From positions 1 through 64,000 of the forward strand of contig NZ_ATXG01000019.1 in NCBI RefSeq assembly GCF_000421565.1: a stretch of DNA of 64,000 nt, in the 5' to 3' direction. The stretch comes from Agromyces subbeticus DSM 16689. Lineage in GTDB: Bacteria; Actinomycetota; Actinomycetes; Actinomycetales; Microbacteriaceae. How positions within the stretch are numbered: position 1 is the stretch's first letter; every line of letters starts with the position of its first letter. The translations under genes and the position numbers were made by a program. The notes beneath the pieces were generated by a model. It saw only the letters and a program-made list of their open reading frames with translations. It searched no databases and had not been told where the DNA came from. Shown one piece after another: positions 53,643-61,804 of this stretch.

Positions 53643-54038
53643 ATGCAGTCTGAGAAACAGACCATTCGAGATCGAACTCGGTCGACGACCGGTTTCGCGT
53701 TCGAGCCGAGAACGCTTTGTGCCGTGCCGACGGTGTTCGGACGTTCGAGCGCTCTGTTCGCTGCCGTCGACGGACTCGGCGGTGGGGACCCGCGTGTGCG
53801 GGCGGCTCAGCTGCAGCACCGCGTTGCCAACGCGGTGCGTGAGGAGATCCTTGCCGGAGGGCAATCGCTCGAAGAGCATCTCGCTGAGGTCGATCTGAAT
53901 CTTCCGGGGTTAAGTTACGACCGGATGATCCGATTGCTCCGAGGTAAAACTCAGATGCAGTTGGCGGACGTGCTGTTCTGGGCAGATCGGTTCGGACGTG
54001 TCCGTGCGGTTGTAGTTGAAGAACTCCTGCGTAGCTAG
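53643..54038 (+). CDS. Hypothetical protein, possible HTH
   Basis: 131 aa, not assigned to a family. The C-terminal 45 residues (GLSYDRMIRLLRGKTQMQLA and following helices) could form a helix-turn-helix in which R-L-L-R-G-K marks the turn, as in Cro/C1-type repressors; the N-terminal 60 residues look disordered. Its divergent position next to the recombinase gene fits a regulator or excisionase role, but this is inference. Confidence 0.55.
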   Translation: MQSEKQTIRDRTRSTTGFAFEPRTLCAVPTVFGRSSALFAAVDGLGGGDPRVRAAQLQHRVANAVREEILAGGQSLEEHLAEVDLNLPGLSYDRMIRLLRGKTQMQLADVLFWADRFGRVRAVVVEELLRS

Positions 54039-54235
54039 CAGTAGGCATCACCCCAATCGGAACTGGTTAATGAAATTACCAGACTATTGCTCACTTCTGC
54101 CAGTAATCCGGTCTCTCGAGCCACGCTCCGCCAATCCGCGGGTTGCATATTGCGAGAATGGCTAATAGATTAACCGAATGGTCGGGCTCCAGCACTCGCG
54201 AGTATGTTTGCGAGGACTCGCGTCGCATCAACCTC

Positions 54236-54241
54236 TACGCT
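54236..54241 (+). promoter_or_regulatory. Leaderless -10 (TACGCT) of the 93-aa HTH gene
   Basis: TACGCT six bases before ATG 54248. Bases 54039-54247 are otherwise non-coding and AT-richer than most of the window, with GGTTAAT at 54065-54071 and its complement ATTAACC at 54169-54175. Confidence 0.5.
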
Positions 54242-54247
54242 TGACTC

Positions 54248-54529
54248 ATGCCCCGGACTTCACGGCCTCGCCCTCACGAGCTGACCGTGTCCTGGCCTGA
54301 GAAGACCGCAGATGAACCCACCGGTGAAGTGGCCCGCAGGTTCGCGAACAACGTCCGCGCGGCGATCGGTGATCGAAGCATCCGGTCGGCTGCTGCCGCC
54401 TGCGAGGTCAATCACGCGACGCTCCTCGGGATCCTCGCTGGCAGGGTCTGGCCTGACCTCTACACGATCTCGAAACTCGAGACTGGGCTCGATACGGAGT
54501 TGTGGCCAGGACGTATCCGGCGGACCTGA
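54248..54529 (+). CDS. XRE-family HTH protein
   Basis: 93 aa. Residues about 28-80 form a Cro/C1-type helix-turn-helix: VARRFANNVRAAIGDRSIRS, AAACEVNHATLLGILAGRVW, then DLYTISKLETGLDTELWP, the usual end of XRE domains. No partner domain. Presumably a DNA-binding regulator within the island; possible operators are the GGTTAAT/ATTAACC pair upstream. Followed after 30 bases by the HAD gene. Confidence 0.75.
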   Translation: MPRTSRPRPHELTVSWPEKTADEPTGEVARRFANNVRAAIGDRSIRSAAAACEVNHATLLGILAGRVWPDLYTISKLETGLDTELWPGRIRRT

Positions 54530-54559
54530 CCGACGATCCACGCACCGTAAAGAGCTTGG

Positions 54560-55090
54560 ATGAAGCTCACGCGGATTCTCCTCGACATTGACGGAACACT
54601 CACGAGCCCCGGTGCAGCTTCCGTGTGGGGCGGCGAGCTCCAAAAGGCCACGATCTTCGTGGCCCCGTACTCCCGCGCCGATGAAGCCCGGATCATCGTC
54701 GAGTGGTCACCGCGGGCGATCGACGCGATCCGGCGGATCGCCGTACGGCCAGATGTAGCCGTCGCTTGGTTTTCAACGTGGGGCGCTCAGGCGCATTCCG
54801 TGTTCGCCCCGCTTGTTGGCCTCCCCGAGATCCGGTACGCCGTCCTGCCGCCCAATGATCCGCTCGCGCAGACCGCAGCTTGGAAGTACGTGGCGATCGC
54901 TGATGAGATCTTCAGAGGTTCGCCGCCGCTCATTGTGATCGATGATCGTCTCGACGACTCAGTGCTCGCCGGCATACGAGCCCGAGCCCGCGAGTTCGGG
55001 TCACGGTTCCATGTGGTGAGACCCGATCCGATGGTCGGGATCACGCCCGGCGAGGTCGACCGGATCACGGCTTGGGTCGAACGGGATTAG
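54560..55090 (+). CDS. HAD-like hydrolase
   Basis: 176 aa starting MKLTRILLDIDGTLTSPG: the DxDGT nucleophile motif of the haloacid dehalogenase superfamily is at about residues 9-13. Motif II Ser/Thr is plausible in VAWFSTWGAQAH and motif IV DDRLDD in LIVIDDRLDDS. Small size with no large cap domain; similar HAD domains occur in phage and plasmid proteins acting on nucleic acid ends or nucleotides. No function can be assigned. Confidence 0.75.
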   Translation: MKLTRILLDIDGTLTSPGAASVWGGELQKATIFVAPYSRADEARIIVEWSPRAIDAIRRIAVRPDVAVAWFSTWGAQAHSVFAPLVGLPEIRYAVLPPNDPLAQTAAWKYVAIADEIFRGSPPLIVIDDRLDDSVLAGIRARAREFGSRFHVVRPDPMVGITPGEVDRITAWVERD

Positions 55091-55320
55091 CCGGCAAGCC
55101 CCAAGTCGAAGTTCCCAGCGCATCCCCGAGTCATCTCCGAGAAGCGCAATGAATCAGTCGGCGCGCATCATTCGGGATAACCGCGAGGTCGGCCCGTTGC
55201 ATGGGCAAGTCTTGTCGCACTGATGGGGTGCACGCACCGCCGAGGTCTCGCTCTCAACCCCTCAGGCTCGCGTTTCGCGTCTCGAAGACCGGCGAAGTTC
55301 CGGCGCGGCGTTCGTCATCA
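55091..55320. other. Non-coding interval
   Basis: 230 bases between the HAD gene and the convergent broken gene. I see no convincing reading frame, RNA gene or strong hairpin here. Confidence 0.6.
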
Positions 55321-55951
55321 CTAGATTCTCTCGCCGCCCACGCCATACCCAACGGGCGGGTACGGGGCCCAAATGTCGCCGGGGTGTTGGTAGATGATCG
55401 AGTTCGGTCCGAACTGATACTGGGTCTTCACTCGCTCGGGCGGAGGATAGTTACCCCAGTAGCTGTCCACCCATTTCGCTATATCGTGGGCCTTCCAAAC
55501 CCAGCCGACAATCGGAAGCAGGCCCTTACCGGTCTTGACGACCCACTTTCCTTTATCCCACCACGCTTTCATTGTCTGGCCTGAGTCAAACCAGGTCGAG
55601 GACGGTAGGGGCTTGCGTCCACCCGCTCCCAAAGGAAGCGTCGAAGGCCACCCAACCTCGATGCCTCCCCAAGCGCCACTACCCCCATTCAGAGGACCCG
55701 ATGTGCCGATCGTTGTACTCGCGGCAGGGGTTCGGCCGAAACCCCCCCCAAGGTGCGGCACCTTGTTGTCCCAGCAGGAGGTCAACGGCTTTCTGACGAG
55801 CGACTCGCTCTGCAGCTGCGATGGGATCGAAGGAGTCGCCAGTCATCAACGGTCTTGGAAGACGGGCGGGTGTTGAGGTGGCCGCTTGCTGCCGGAGGAC
55901 GAACTTTTCAAGTGCGACCGGAGGAAGCGGAAGGTTGAAGGGTTCAATCAT
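55321..55951 (-). pseudogene. Gene broken at a C8 homopolymer run
   Basis: Two overlapping reading frames join into one if a single base is removed from the C8 run at 55742-55749 (G8 on the coding strand). Frame A begins at ATG 55951 (MIEPFNLPLPPVALEKF) and holds FDPIAAAERVARQKAVDLLLGQ; frame B ends with KTGKGLLPIVGWVWKAHDIA and a Pro/Tyr-rich tail to TAG 55321. The whole product would be about 209 aa, with a Gly/Ser/Pro-rich middle. Not recognised. The ATG overlaps the GYD-gene stop by 8 bases. It could be phase-variable, decayed or a sequencing error. Confidence 0.6.
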
Positions 55952-56312
55952 CGCTGGCCGCGTGCACTGGTGGTGGCACCGGGTCACCAGGGTCGCTTGA
56001 GCCAAGGCGAGTGTTTGCAATTACCGCTTGAGCATCAGCGAGCCCTTCTGGCGGAACTACGAGGTGAACCTCGGTTGCGTAGCCTGCGGCATTCGCGGAG
56101 AGACAGTAGGCGGCGGCCACCGTCTCTGATGGGAACGTCGCGACAACGCCAAGGTCGTACCGGCCCAAGAGAACCCACTGACAGTGATCGGCGACTTCGC
56201 CGCCCAAGGCACGAATAGCATCGACCTGCGCGCGCGCCCCCTCAGCGCCGTATGTCGCGACTCTTAGCGATGCCGCTGCATCTGCCCGCATCAGTAACAG
56301 GACTGTCACCAT
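55944..56312 (-). CDS. GYD domain protein
   Basis: 122 aa from ATG 56312 (MVTVLLLMRADAAASLRV). The central motif LGRYDLGVVATFPSETVAAAYCLS is the GYD domain (GRYDxxxxxxxPD), a ferredoxin-like alpha/beta fold of unknown function widespread in bacteria. The C-terminus is low-complexity (PGDPVPPPVHAASDD). Cotranscribed with the broken gene through an 8-base overlap. Confidence 0.7.
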   Translation of the reverse strand: MVTVLLLMRADAAASLRVATYGAEGARAQVDAIRALGGEVADHCQWVLLGRYDLGVVATFPSETVAAAYCLSANAAGYATEVHLVVPPEGLADAQAVIANTRLGSSDPGDPVPPPVHAASDD

Positions 56313-56741
56313 GCGACGAACCGTAGACCTCCGCAAACACCGCCGTCAATAGAACGGGCGGCAGGCGACCGGGTGTCCGCGGCCGGGTCCCGCATCAGAA
56401 ACGGCTTGGTGATTCGATTTCGAAGTGGCCCCGAACGTCGACCCGCGAGCCTCCCTGTTCTTGGGAACTGCGCTTGGCTCCCCGGAACCTATTTGGCGTA
56501 CTTGGCGTCGACTTCTGCGTCCGCTTCCGCCTGCGTGATCACGGGTCGAGCGTTTCACCAGACGGGAAGCGTCCAGCCAGTTGACCTTTCTGTCCGCGAT
56601 CGACTCGATCGAGCGCCATCGAACGTCCGCGGTCGACGTCCGTCTTGTGAACGGCAGCCAGCCATCGAGCGGTACAACAAGGATCGCTGTTGACTGGCTG
56701 GAGGCCGAAGCGGCTCCCTGATCGGGCAGCGGCGGGGCGCC
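56313..56741. other. Intergenic DNA with decayed coding remnants
   Basis: No intact gene. On the minus strand short stretches read coherently, for example RKVNWLDASRLV near 56570 and VITQAEADAEVDAKYAK ending in a stop at about 56487, but they fall in different frames. They look like the remains of a gene once adjoining the ROK remnant; identity not recoverable by eye. Confidence 0.4.
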
Positions 56742-57095
56742 TTAGCTCAGAGTGCCCCGCCCCCAGGCGCAAGGCGGCGTCGTAGTGCTCGGCATGGACG
56801 CCCCGCTGAATGCGATCGCGTGCAGCTGTTCGAGGACCGATGCGGCTGCGAGACCGACGGCGCCGGTGAGCGATGCGCGTTCCTCCAGCACAGATGCGAT
56901 CAGGGGGGCGCGGGCCGTACAGTGCAGAGCCCCCCGACACGCCTGCGCAGCGGGGTGAGGAACGTCTCTCCCGCGCGGACATTGCCGCCGCCGACGACGA
57001 CGAGCTCGGGGTCGACTGCGAGGACGAGCGCGGCGATGCCGGGGCGAGGGCTGTGGCGAAGGTCTCGACCGCCGTGAGGGCGTTCGAGTCAAGCA
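56742..57095 (-). pseudogene. ROK-family C-terminal remnant, two frameshifts
   Basis: Reading the minus strand in three successive frames gives NALTAVETFATALAP (to about 57040), GIAALVLAVDPELVVVGGGN and AGETFLTPLRR (57040 to about 56920), then PLIASVLEERASLTGAVGLA and ASVLEQL (below about 56905). This is the C-terminal third of a ROK (repressor/ORF/kinase) protein, whose DPELVVVGGG and TGAVGLA segments are typical. The N-terminal two thirds are missing. Two indels and the truncation mark it as a pseudogene, possibly left from a sugar-use locus. Confidence 0.75.
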
Positions 57096-57417
57096 ACGTC
57101 AGCGTTCGGCGCTTCTCGTACGGGTTCTTCTGAATTTCGAACTCCACGGCTCGGCTGGATCGAGGTGCCGGCGTCCGCTAGCCCTCTCAGAGTCATCTGG
57201 TCAGTTCGCGGGAGGCAGGCGTTTTCCGCGATTAGCGGCGTATGCCCGCCCAACCGTGCTAGCCGCATTCAGGGTCGCTCGCCTTGAACGTGTGAGCTTC
57301 GACCTCTTGCGTGTTGTGAAACTCGCCATCGTACCCTGACGTGGCTACAGCGAAGAGCGGGCGTCGACCGGTGCACGGCTAGGACTGGGCGAGCCCGAGC
57401 CGACATCGGTGGCACGG
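57096..57417. other. Non-coding interval
   Basis: About 320 bases between the ROK remnant and the ABC/AKR operon. No convincing gene or RNA; short open frames on both strands look random. Confidence 0.5.
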
Positions 57418-57444
57418 GCGGGCAGCGCCGACACCGCTGCCCGC
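57418..57444 (-). terminator. Hairpin at the end of the ABC/AKR operon
   Basis: 10-bp perfect stem GCGGGCAGCG / CGCTGCCCGC with a 7-base loop, 16 bases beyond the AKR stop on the minus strand. No T tract. Confidence 0.6.
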
Positions 57445-57459
57445 TCCGCGCATTCAACT

Positions 57460-58434
57460 TCAGGCGACGAACTCGTCAGTCAGTGCGGCATCGTGGCCGT
57501 AGGGCGGGTCGATCTCGTGTGCGTCGACGCCGAGGCCCTTCGCGAGCCCGCGCACTTCCGCCGCACGTGTGTGGGCGAGTTCGAGTCCTCGGAGGTTCGC
57601 GTCGACTTGCTCGGGCCGAGTCGCCCCAAAGAGCAGCGAGCAGATCTCGGGCTTGCTGATGGCGAAAGCGATGGCGAACTCCGCGGCAGTCACGCCGAGC
57701 GAGGCCGCTGCCTCCTGTACGGCCGGCACCCGTCGGCGAATCTCTTCGCGGATTCCACCGATGTCGAGTCCGATCTTGCGCACTGGAGTTAGATTGCCGG
57801 TGAGCATTCCGCCCTCGAGCGTGTCAGAAGTGTGCACACTGATGCCGGTCTCAGCGAGCACTTGACTGTACTCGGGGCCGTCGACGACGTTCTGCCGTAC
57901 GACGGAGTATTTGAGCTGTACAAGCTCGGGCGTCGGCAGCCCTTGCTCGCGGCAGTGCCGGAACGCCTCGAGGATCAGCTCGGGTCGCCAGTTCAGGCCG
58001 CCCCAGGCCTTCGCGCGCCCCGAAGTGACGAGCCCGGCGGCCTCGGTCGCGAGCGCGGCCACGTCCATACCGTCGCGCGGGTGCTCGACGATGATGACGT
58101 CGACGTCATTGACGGCGAGCCGTCGCAGCGTCTGGTCGAGCTGCGCTGCGAGCGAGCGCTCCGGATAGTCGAAGAACCAGACCTTTTCGGCCAGCACGAT
58201 GTCCTCGCGCGAGAACTCTGCCTCCTGCAGCATCCGCCCGAACAGCACCTCGGTATGCGGCTTGTCCCGGTAGTACGCCACGTCAAAGAAGTTGATCCCA
58301 TTGCGGTACGCGTGGTTGATCAGTTCGACGTTGGCTTCGAAGGACAGCCGTGAATAGGTGTTCCAAGAGCCGAGCGAGAGTTCACTCACTTCGATGCTGG
58401 TGTTTCCGATGGTTCGCATGTGGTTGTCGTTCAC
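57460..58434 (-). CDS. Aldo/keto reductase
   Basis: 324-aa NADPH-dependent aldo/keto reductase, (beta/alpha)8 barrel. The catalytic tetrad is visible: Asp and Tyr in NFFDVAYY (about residues 49-56), Lys in [10 protein letters not shown] (about residue 84) and His in [10 protein letters not shown] (about residue 118). The cofactor end contains [18 protein letters not shown] 58434 overlaps the ABC ATPase stop (GTGA), so it is translated with the importer; ATG 58419 is a possible alternative. It resembles potassium-channel-beta/AKR11-type enzymes. The coupling suggests a compound taken up by the importer is reduced. Confidence 0.88.
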   Translation of the reverse strand: MNDNHMRTIGNTSIEVSELSLGSWNTYSRLSFEANVELINHAYRNGINFFDVAYYRDKPHTEVLFGRMLQEAEFSREDIVLAEKVWFFDYPERSLAAQLDQTLRRLAVNDVDVIIVEHPRDGMDVAALATEAAGLVTSGRAKAWGGLNWRPELILEAFRHCREQGLPTPELVQLKYSVVRQNVVDGPEYSQVLAETGISVHTSDTLEGGMLTGNLTPVRKIGLDIGGIREEIRRRVPAVQEAAASLGVTAAEFAIAFAISKPEICSLLFGATRPEQVDANLRGLELAHTRAAEVRGLAKGLGVDAHEIDPPYGHDAALTDEFVA

Positions 58435-59219
58435 TTTCTCTTCATTGCATTGACAAAGGCCTTCGCACGTTCGGACTGTGGATCCGTCAATACAAGATCA
58501 GGCGGACCGAACTCGACGATCCGGCCGTGGTCGAGGAGCGCGACGGAGTCGCTGACCTCGCGTGCGAAGTTCATCTCGTGAGTGACGATGAGCATCGTCA
58601 TGCCCGATTCGGCCAGTTCGCGGATGACGTCGAGCACTTCGCCGACGAGTTCCGGGTCCAGGGCTGATGTGGGTTCGTCGAACAGCATCACGCTCGGTTT
58701 CGGCGCCAGTGCGCGAGCGATCGCGACACGTTGCTGCTGCCCGCCCGAGAGCATCGAGGGGTACTGATCCGCCTTCTCGGCCAAGCCCACCCGGTCGAGC
58801 AGGTAACGTCCGCGCTCCGCTGCGACCGCTCTTGACTGCCCGAGCACGATGCGGAGTCCTTCGCACACGTTCTCGAGCGCAGTCAGGTGCGGGAACAAGT
58901 TGAATTGCTGGAAGACCATTCCGAAGTGGGTGCGCTGCCGGGCTTTTCTCTTCTCACCCAACGGGTAGTAGCGGTCATCACGCTGCCGGAAACCGAGTAA
59001 TTCACTGCGATACCAGATTTCGCCGGAATCGATGGTCTCGAGCATGTTGATGCAGCGGAGCAAGGTGCTCTTGCCCGAGCCTGAAGGGCCGAGCAGCGAG
59101 ATCACCTGTCCCTCGCACAGCTCGAGGTCGATGCCGTCGAGCACGAGCAGATCGCCGAAGCGCTTCTCGATGTCCCGGGCTCTCACGATCGGTTGACCGT
59201 CGATCGCCACGTCATTCAT
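58431..59219 (-). CDS. Polar amino-acid ABC transporter ATP-binding protein
   Basis: 262-aa GlnQ/HisP-type ATPase. Walker [15 protein letters not shown]-loop [12 protein letters not shown], signature [14 protein letters not shown], Walker [15 protein letters not shown] and H-loop VTHEM all match. ATG 59219 is used; GTG 59228 is possible. It overlaps the permease stop by 8 bases and is coupled downstream to the AKR. Confidence 0.93.
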   Translation of the reverse strand: MNDVAIDGQPIVRARDIEKRFGDLLVLDGIDLELCEGQVISLLGPSGSGKSTLLRCINMLETIDSGEIWYRSELLGFRQRDDRYYPLGEKRKARQRTHFGMVFQQFNLFPHLTALENVCEGLRIVLGQSRAVAAERGRYLLDRVGLAEKADQYPSMLSGGQQQRVAIARALAPKPSVMLFDEPTSALDPELVGEVLDVIRELAESGMTMLIVTHEMNFAREVSDSVALLDHGRIVEFGPPDLVLTDPQSERAKAFVNAMKRK

Positions 59220-60102
59220 TGACACCACGGAATCCCTTCCCGAACTTCTTCTCGAGCTGACGCTGTCCGAGCATCGCGAGACTCGTCAGGGCGAGGTACC
59301 AAATGCACGCCACGACGAGTAGCGGGATCGTCTGATAGGTCTCGCCGTAGATGAGTTGCACGGTCGTGAGGAGCTCGGTGTAGCCGATGACGAACACGAG
59401 CGAGGTGTTTTTGAACAGCGTGATCATCTCGTTGCCGAGCGACGGAATGATGACACGAATGCTTTGCGGTGCGATGATCCTGCGCATCGCCTGCCAGCCC
59501 GTCATGCCCATCGAGCGGGCCGCCTCCATCTGGCCGCGAGAGACTGACAGGATGCCGCCGCGGTAGATCTCGCCGATGTACGCACCTTGGATGAGCGTGA
59601 GCCCCAGGATGGCCGCGGTCGACTGCGAGATCAGCGTGTTCGTGGGCAACGCGACCAGTGGAGGAAGGAACGGCAGCCCGATCGGCACCTGCGGCAGGAG
59701 CGCGGCGAGGAAGAAGATGAACAGAAGCAGCACGAGGGCGGGGATCGCACGGATCAGCCAGATGTAGACCGCCCCGACGGCGCGGAAGACCGGGTTCGCC
59801 GACATCCGGAGATATGCAACGAGCGCACCCATGATGAGACCGGTGACCGCGCAAGTGACCGTGAGGATGACCGTGTTCTGCAGGCCGATGAGCACTTCGG
59901 GGTGGAAGAGGTACTCGCCGACGACGCCCCATTGCCAGTTCTTGCCGTTGACGAGGAAGTCGATGGTGCCGGCCAGAGCGATCAGTGCGACCGCGCCGGA
60001 GATCCACCACGACCACGGAACAGGCTTCACGAAATGATAGGTGCGCCTCGTCGCCGGGGCCTTCGGCGCCGTCACGACGGCGGCCTCAGAAATCGGAACC
60101 AT
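59212..60102 (-). CDS. Amino-acid ABC transporter permease
   Basis: 296-aa HisM/GlnP-type permease with about five to six membrane helices. The EAA loop reads [20 protein letters not shown], followed by [18 protein letters not shown], both diagnostic for the polar amino-acid family. The N-terminal 35 residues form a soluble extension. ATG 60102 overlaps the binding-protein stop by 17 bases. Confidence 0.92.
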   Translation of the reverse strand: MVPISEAAVVTAPKAPATRRTYHFVKPVPWSWWISGAVALIALAGTIDFLVNGKNWQWGVVGEYLFHPEVLIGLQNTVILTVTCAVTGLIMGALVAYLRMSANPVFRAVGAVYIWLIRAIPALVLLLFIFFLAALLPQVPIGLPFLPPLVALPTNTLISQSTAAILGLTLIQGAYIGEIYRGGILSVSRGQMEAARSMGMTGWQAMRRIIAPQSIRVIIPSLGNEMITLFKNTSLVFVIGYTELLTTVQLIYGETYQTIPLLVVACIWYLALTSLAMLGQRQLEKKFGKGFRGVNE

Positions 60103-60943
60103 TGATCTCGATCTCCTCCAGGCCAATGCTCTCCTGTCCCCACTCCGCCACGATGCGGTCGTAGGTGCCGTCTTCCTTCATCTCGGTCAGCACCTTGAAG
60201 ATCGCGTCACGGAGCTCGGTCTTGTCCTTCGGGATCCCGATGCCGTATGGCGCCAGCAGCTCGGGATCGCCGGCGAGTTCGAACGTGTCGGGGTTGTCCT
60301 TCACCAGTTGGTTCGCGACGGCGAGGTCCGACCATTCGACGTCGACGCGGGCGCTCTGCAGGGCGAGTGTCGCCGTGGGTCCGTCGGCGTAGCCCTGGAT
60401 GTCGATTGCGGGCTCGCCGGCGTCGGCGCATGCCTGCTGTTCCTCATCGGCGTAGCCCTGTTGGATGCTGCCTTTCACGATCGCCAGGCTGCGACCGCAG
60501 AGGTCGTCACGGCCGGCCACACCTGCCGGATTTCCGGCCTGCACGACGAGGACGACACCGCCTTCGACGAGGTCCACGAAGTCGAGCGTCTTCCGTCGTT
60601 CGGCGAAATCGCCGGCGGCCAGCGCGACGTCATATCGGTTCGCAAGGACGCCGGGGATCACTGCGTCGGACGAGACCTTCTCAAAGCGCACCTCGAGCCC
60701 GAGCCGCTCGGCGTACTCGCGAGTGAGGTCTGGGATGAGGCCAACCATCTCCGAACTGCCTCCCTCGGTGTACTTCAACGGCTTGACGCTGCCGCTGTCC
60801 GCGGCGATCAGTACCCCGGGTTCGGCCAGCGAGGCAGAGAGCGGATCGCTCGCGTCGGCGCTACCAGAGGCGCAGCCCGCGAGCCCGGTCGCCACGGCGA
60901 GTGCGCCACCGATCAGGACGATCTTGTGGTTGGGAAGCTTCAT
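60086..60943 (-). CDS. Amino-acid ABC transporter substrate-binding lipoprotein
   Basis: 285-aa family 3 solute-binding protein. Lipobox TGLAGCASG with Cys at about residue 24; ATG 60943 has GAAAGGA upstream. Conserved segments: MVGLIPDLTREYAERLGLEV, DVALAAGDFAERRKTLDFVD, then IVKGSIQQGYAD and YDRIVAEWG. It defines the importer's specificity (polar or small amino acid, opine or similar; not predictable). First gene of the operon; the MarR-type palindrome lies about 60 bases upstream of its start. Confidence 0.9.
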   Translation of the reverse strand: MKLPNHKIVLIGGALAVATGLAGCASGSADASDPLSASLAEPGVLIAADSGSVKPLKYTEGGSSEMVGLIPDLTREYAERLGLEVRFEKVSSDAVIPGVLANRYDVALAAGDFAERRKTLDFVDLVEGGVVLVVQAGNPAGVAGRDDLCGRSLAIVKGSIQQGYADEEQQACADAGEPAIDIQGYADGPTATLALQSARVDVEWSDLAVANQLVKDNPDTFELAGDPELLAPYGIGIPKDKTELRDAIFKVLTEMKEDGTYDRIVAEWGQESIGLEEIEINGSDF

Positions 60944-60999
60944 TGCTTGTCCTTTCGTGGAAGTCCGTGATTTGGGACACTACCCACGAACTCGCCATA

Positions 61000-61017
61000 T
61001 AGTCAACACATTGACTA
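61000..61017. promoter_or_regulatory. Perfect palindrome, likely MarR operator
   Basis: TAGTCAA-CACA-TTGACTA between the importer operon and the divergent marR gene: 7-bp arms with a 4-base spacer, the size of a MarR-family site. TTGACT at its right edge could also be a -35 element of the marR promoter, so occupancy would block it. Confidence 0.7.
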
Positions 61018-61162
61018 AACTTGCGCGGAAACCGATAGGCTTCCCGCATCCGCTATCCGGATGCTTGCCGCTCGCAACGCACCACCGCGCTGCGAGTCAA
61101 AGCGAGAACGAGAGAAGGGCCCGCACACTGATCGCGATGACGCGCCTAGGAGACCCGACAAG

Positions 61163-61720
61163 ATGACCTCTTCGCATAGAGAATCGCCGACCGGGCCCGC
61201 AGAGACGCCTGACGGTGCTGACGTTGACTACTGGTCGTTCGTCGACTACTTCGCCAAGAACGCCGGCCGGAATATGCCGTGGCTCGACACCGACGCAGCC
61301 GAGTTCTTCATGACACTCCACCGCGCATTCGAGCTGATCGTTTACGACATCCGCGGGGAGCTTGATCAGCGCATGAGCTCCGCTGCGCTCCGCGCGCTGC
61401 TCGTGCTGACCACGGTTGGGCCGTCGACCCTGCTGCGAGTTGCCGAACTCACCGGAATGAGCCGGGCAGCAGCATCAGCGCTCCTGAAGCGACTCGAGTC
61501 CGACGGTTTGGTAAGTCGTCAACCGTCCGCAGACGACGGCCGCAGCATCGTGGTGGCCGCGACGCCCGAAGGTAAGGTCGCCTGCGATGAGGCGTACCGC
61601 GATTACAACGCAAGAGAGGCATTCTGGCACGACCGACTCGACCCCGAAGAGGCAGAGACAATGAAACGCGCTCTTTCGCGACTCGCTGCGAGTGTCAGCG
61701 AGATACGCCGCCGCAGCTGA
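61163..61720 (+). CDS. MarR-family transcriptional regulator
   Basis: 185 aa. The winged-helix domain spans residues about 75-155: LRALLVLTTVGPSTLLRVAE, MSRAAASALLKRLESDGLVS (recognition helix), RQPSADDGRSIVVAATPEG (wing with the conserved D-R/G). ATG 61163 has AGGAG upstream. It is divergent from the amino-acid ABC/AKR operon with a palindrome between, so it very likely controls that operon in response to a ligand related to the transported compound. Confidence 0.9.
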   Translation: MTSSHRESPTGPAETPDGADVDYWSFVDYFAKNAGRNMPWLDTDAAEFFMTLHRAFELIVYDIRGELDQRMSSAALRALLVLTTVGPSTLLRVAELTGMSRAAASALLKRLESDGLVSRQPSADDGRSIVVAATPEGKVACDEAYRDYNAREAFWHDRLDPEEAETMKRALSRLAASVSEIRRRS

Positions 61721-61804
61721 ATCGCGGATTCGGGGGACAGGCTATCGCCGACTCCAACAAGCCATCACACGCCCCGGAGCTAGGCCGCGAAGGCGTTCAC
61801 CCTG

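Noticed and set aside
56539-57147. 203-codon minus-strand frame as a real gene
   Set aside because: Only its first residues match ROK; the rest becomes low-complexity Ser/Arg after a frameshift.
50293-57460. attL/attR direct repeat of the tRNA 3' end
   Set aside because: I looked for the CCTGCCCCCGCAA end further into the island and saw none, so no attachment pair is claimed.
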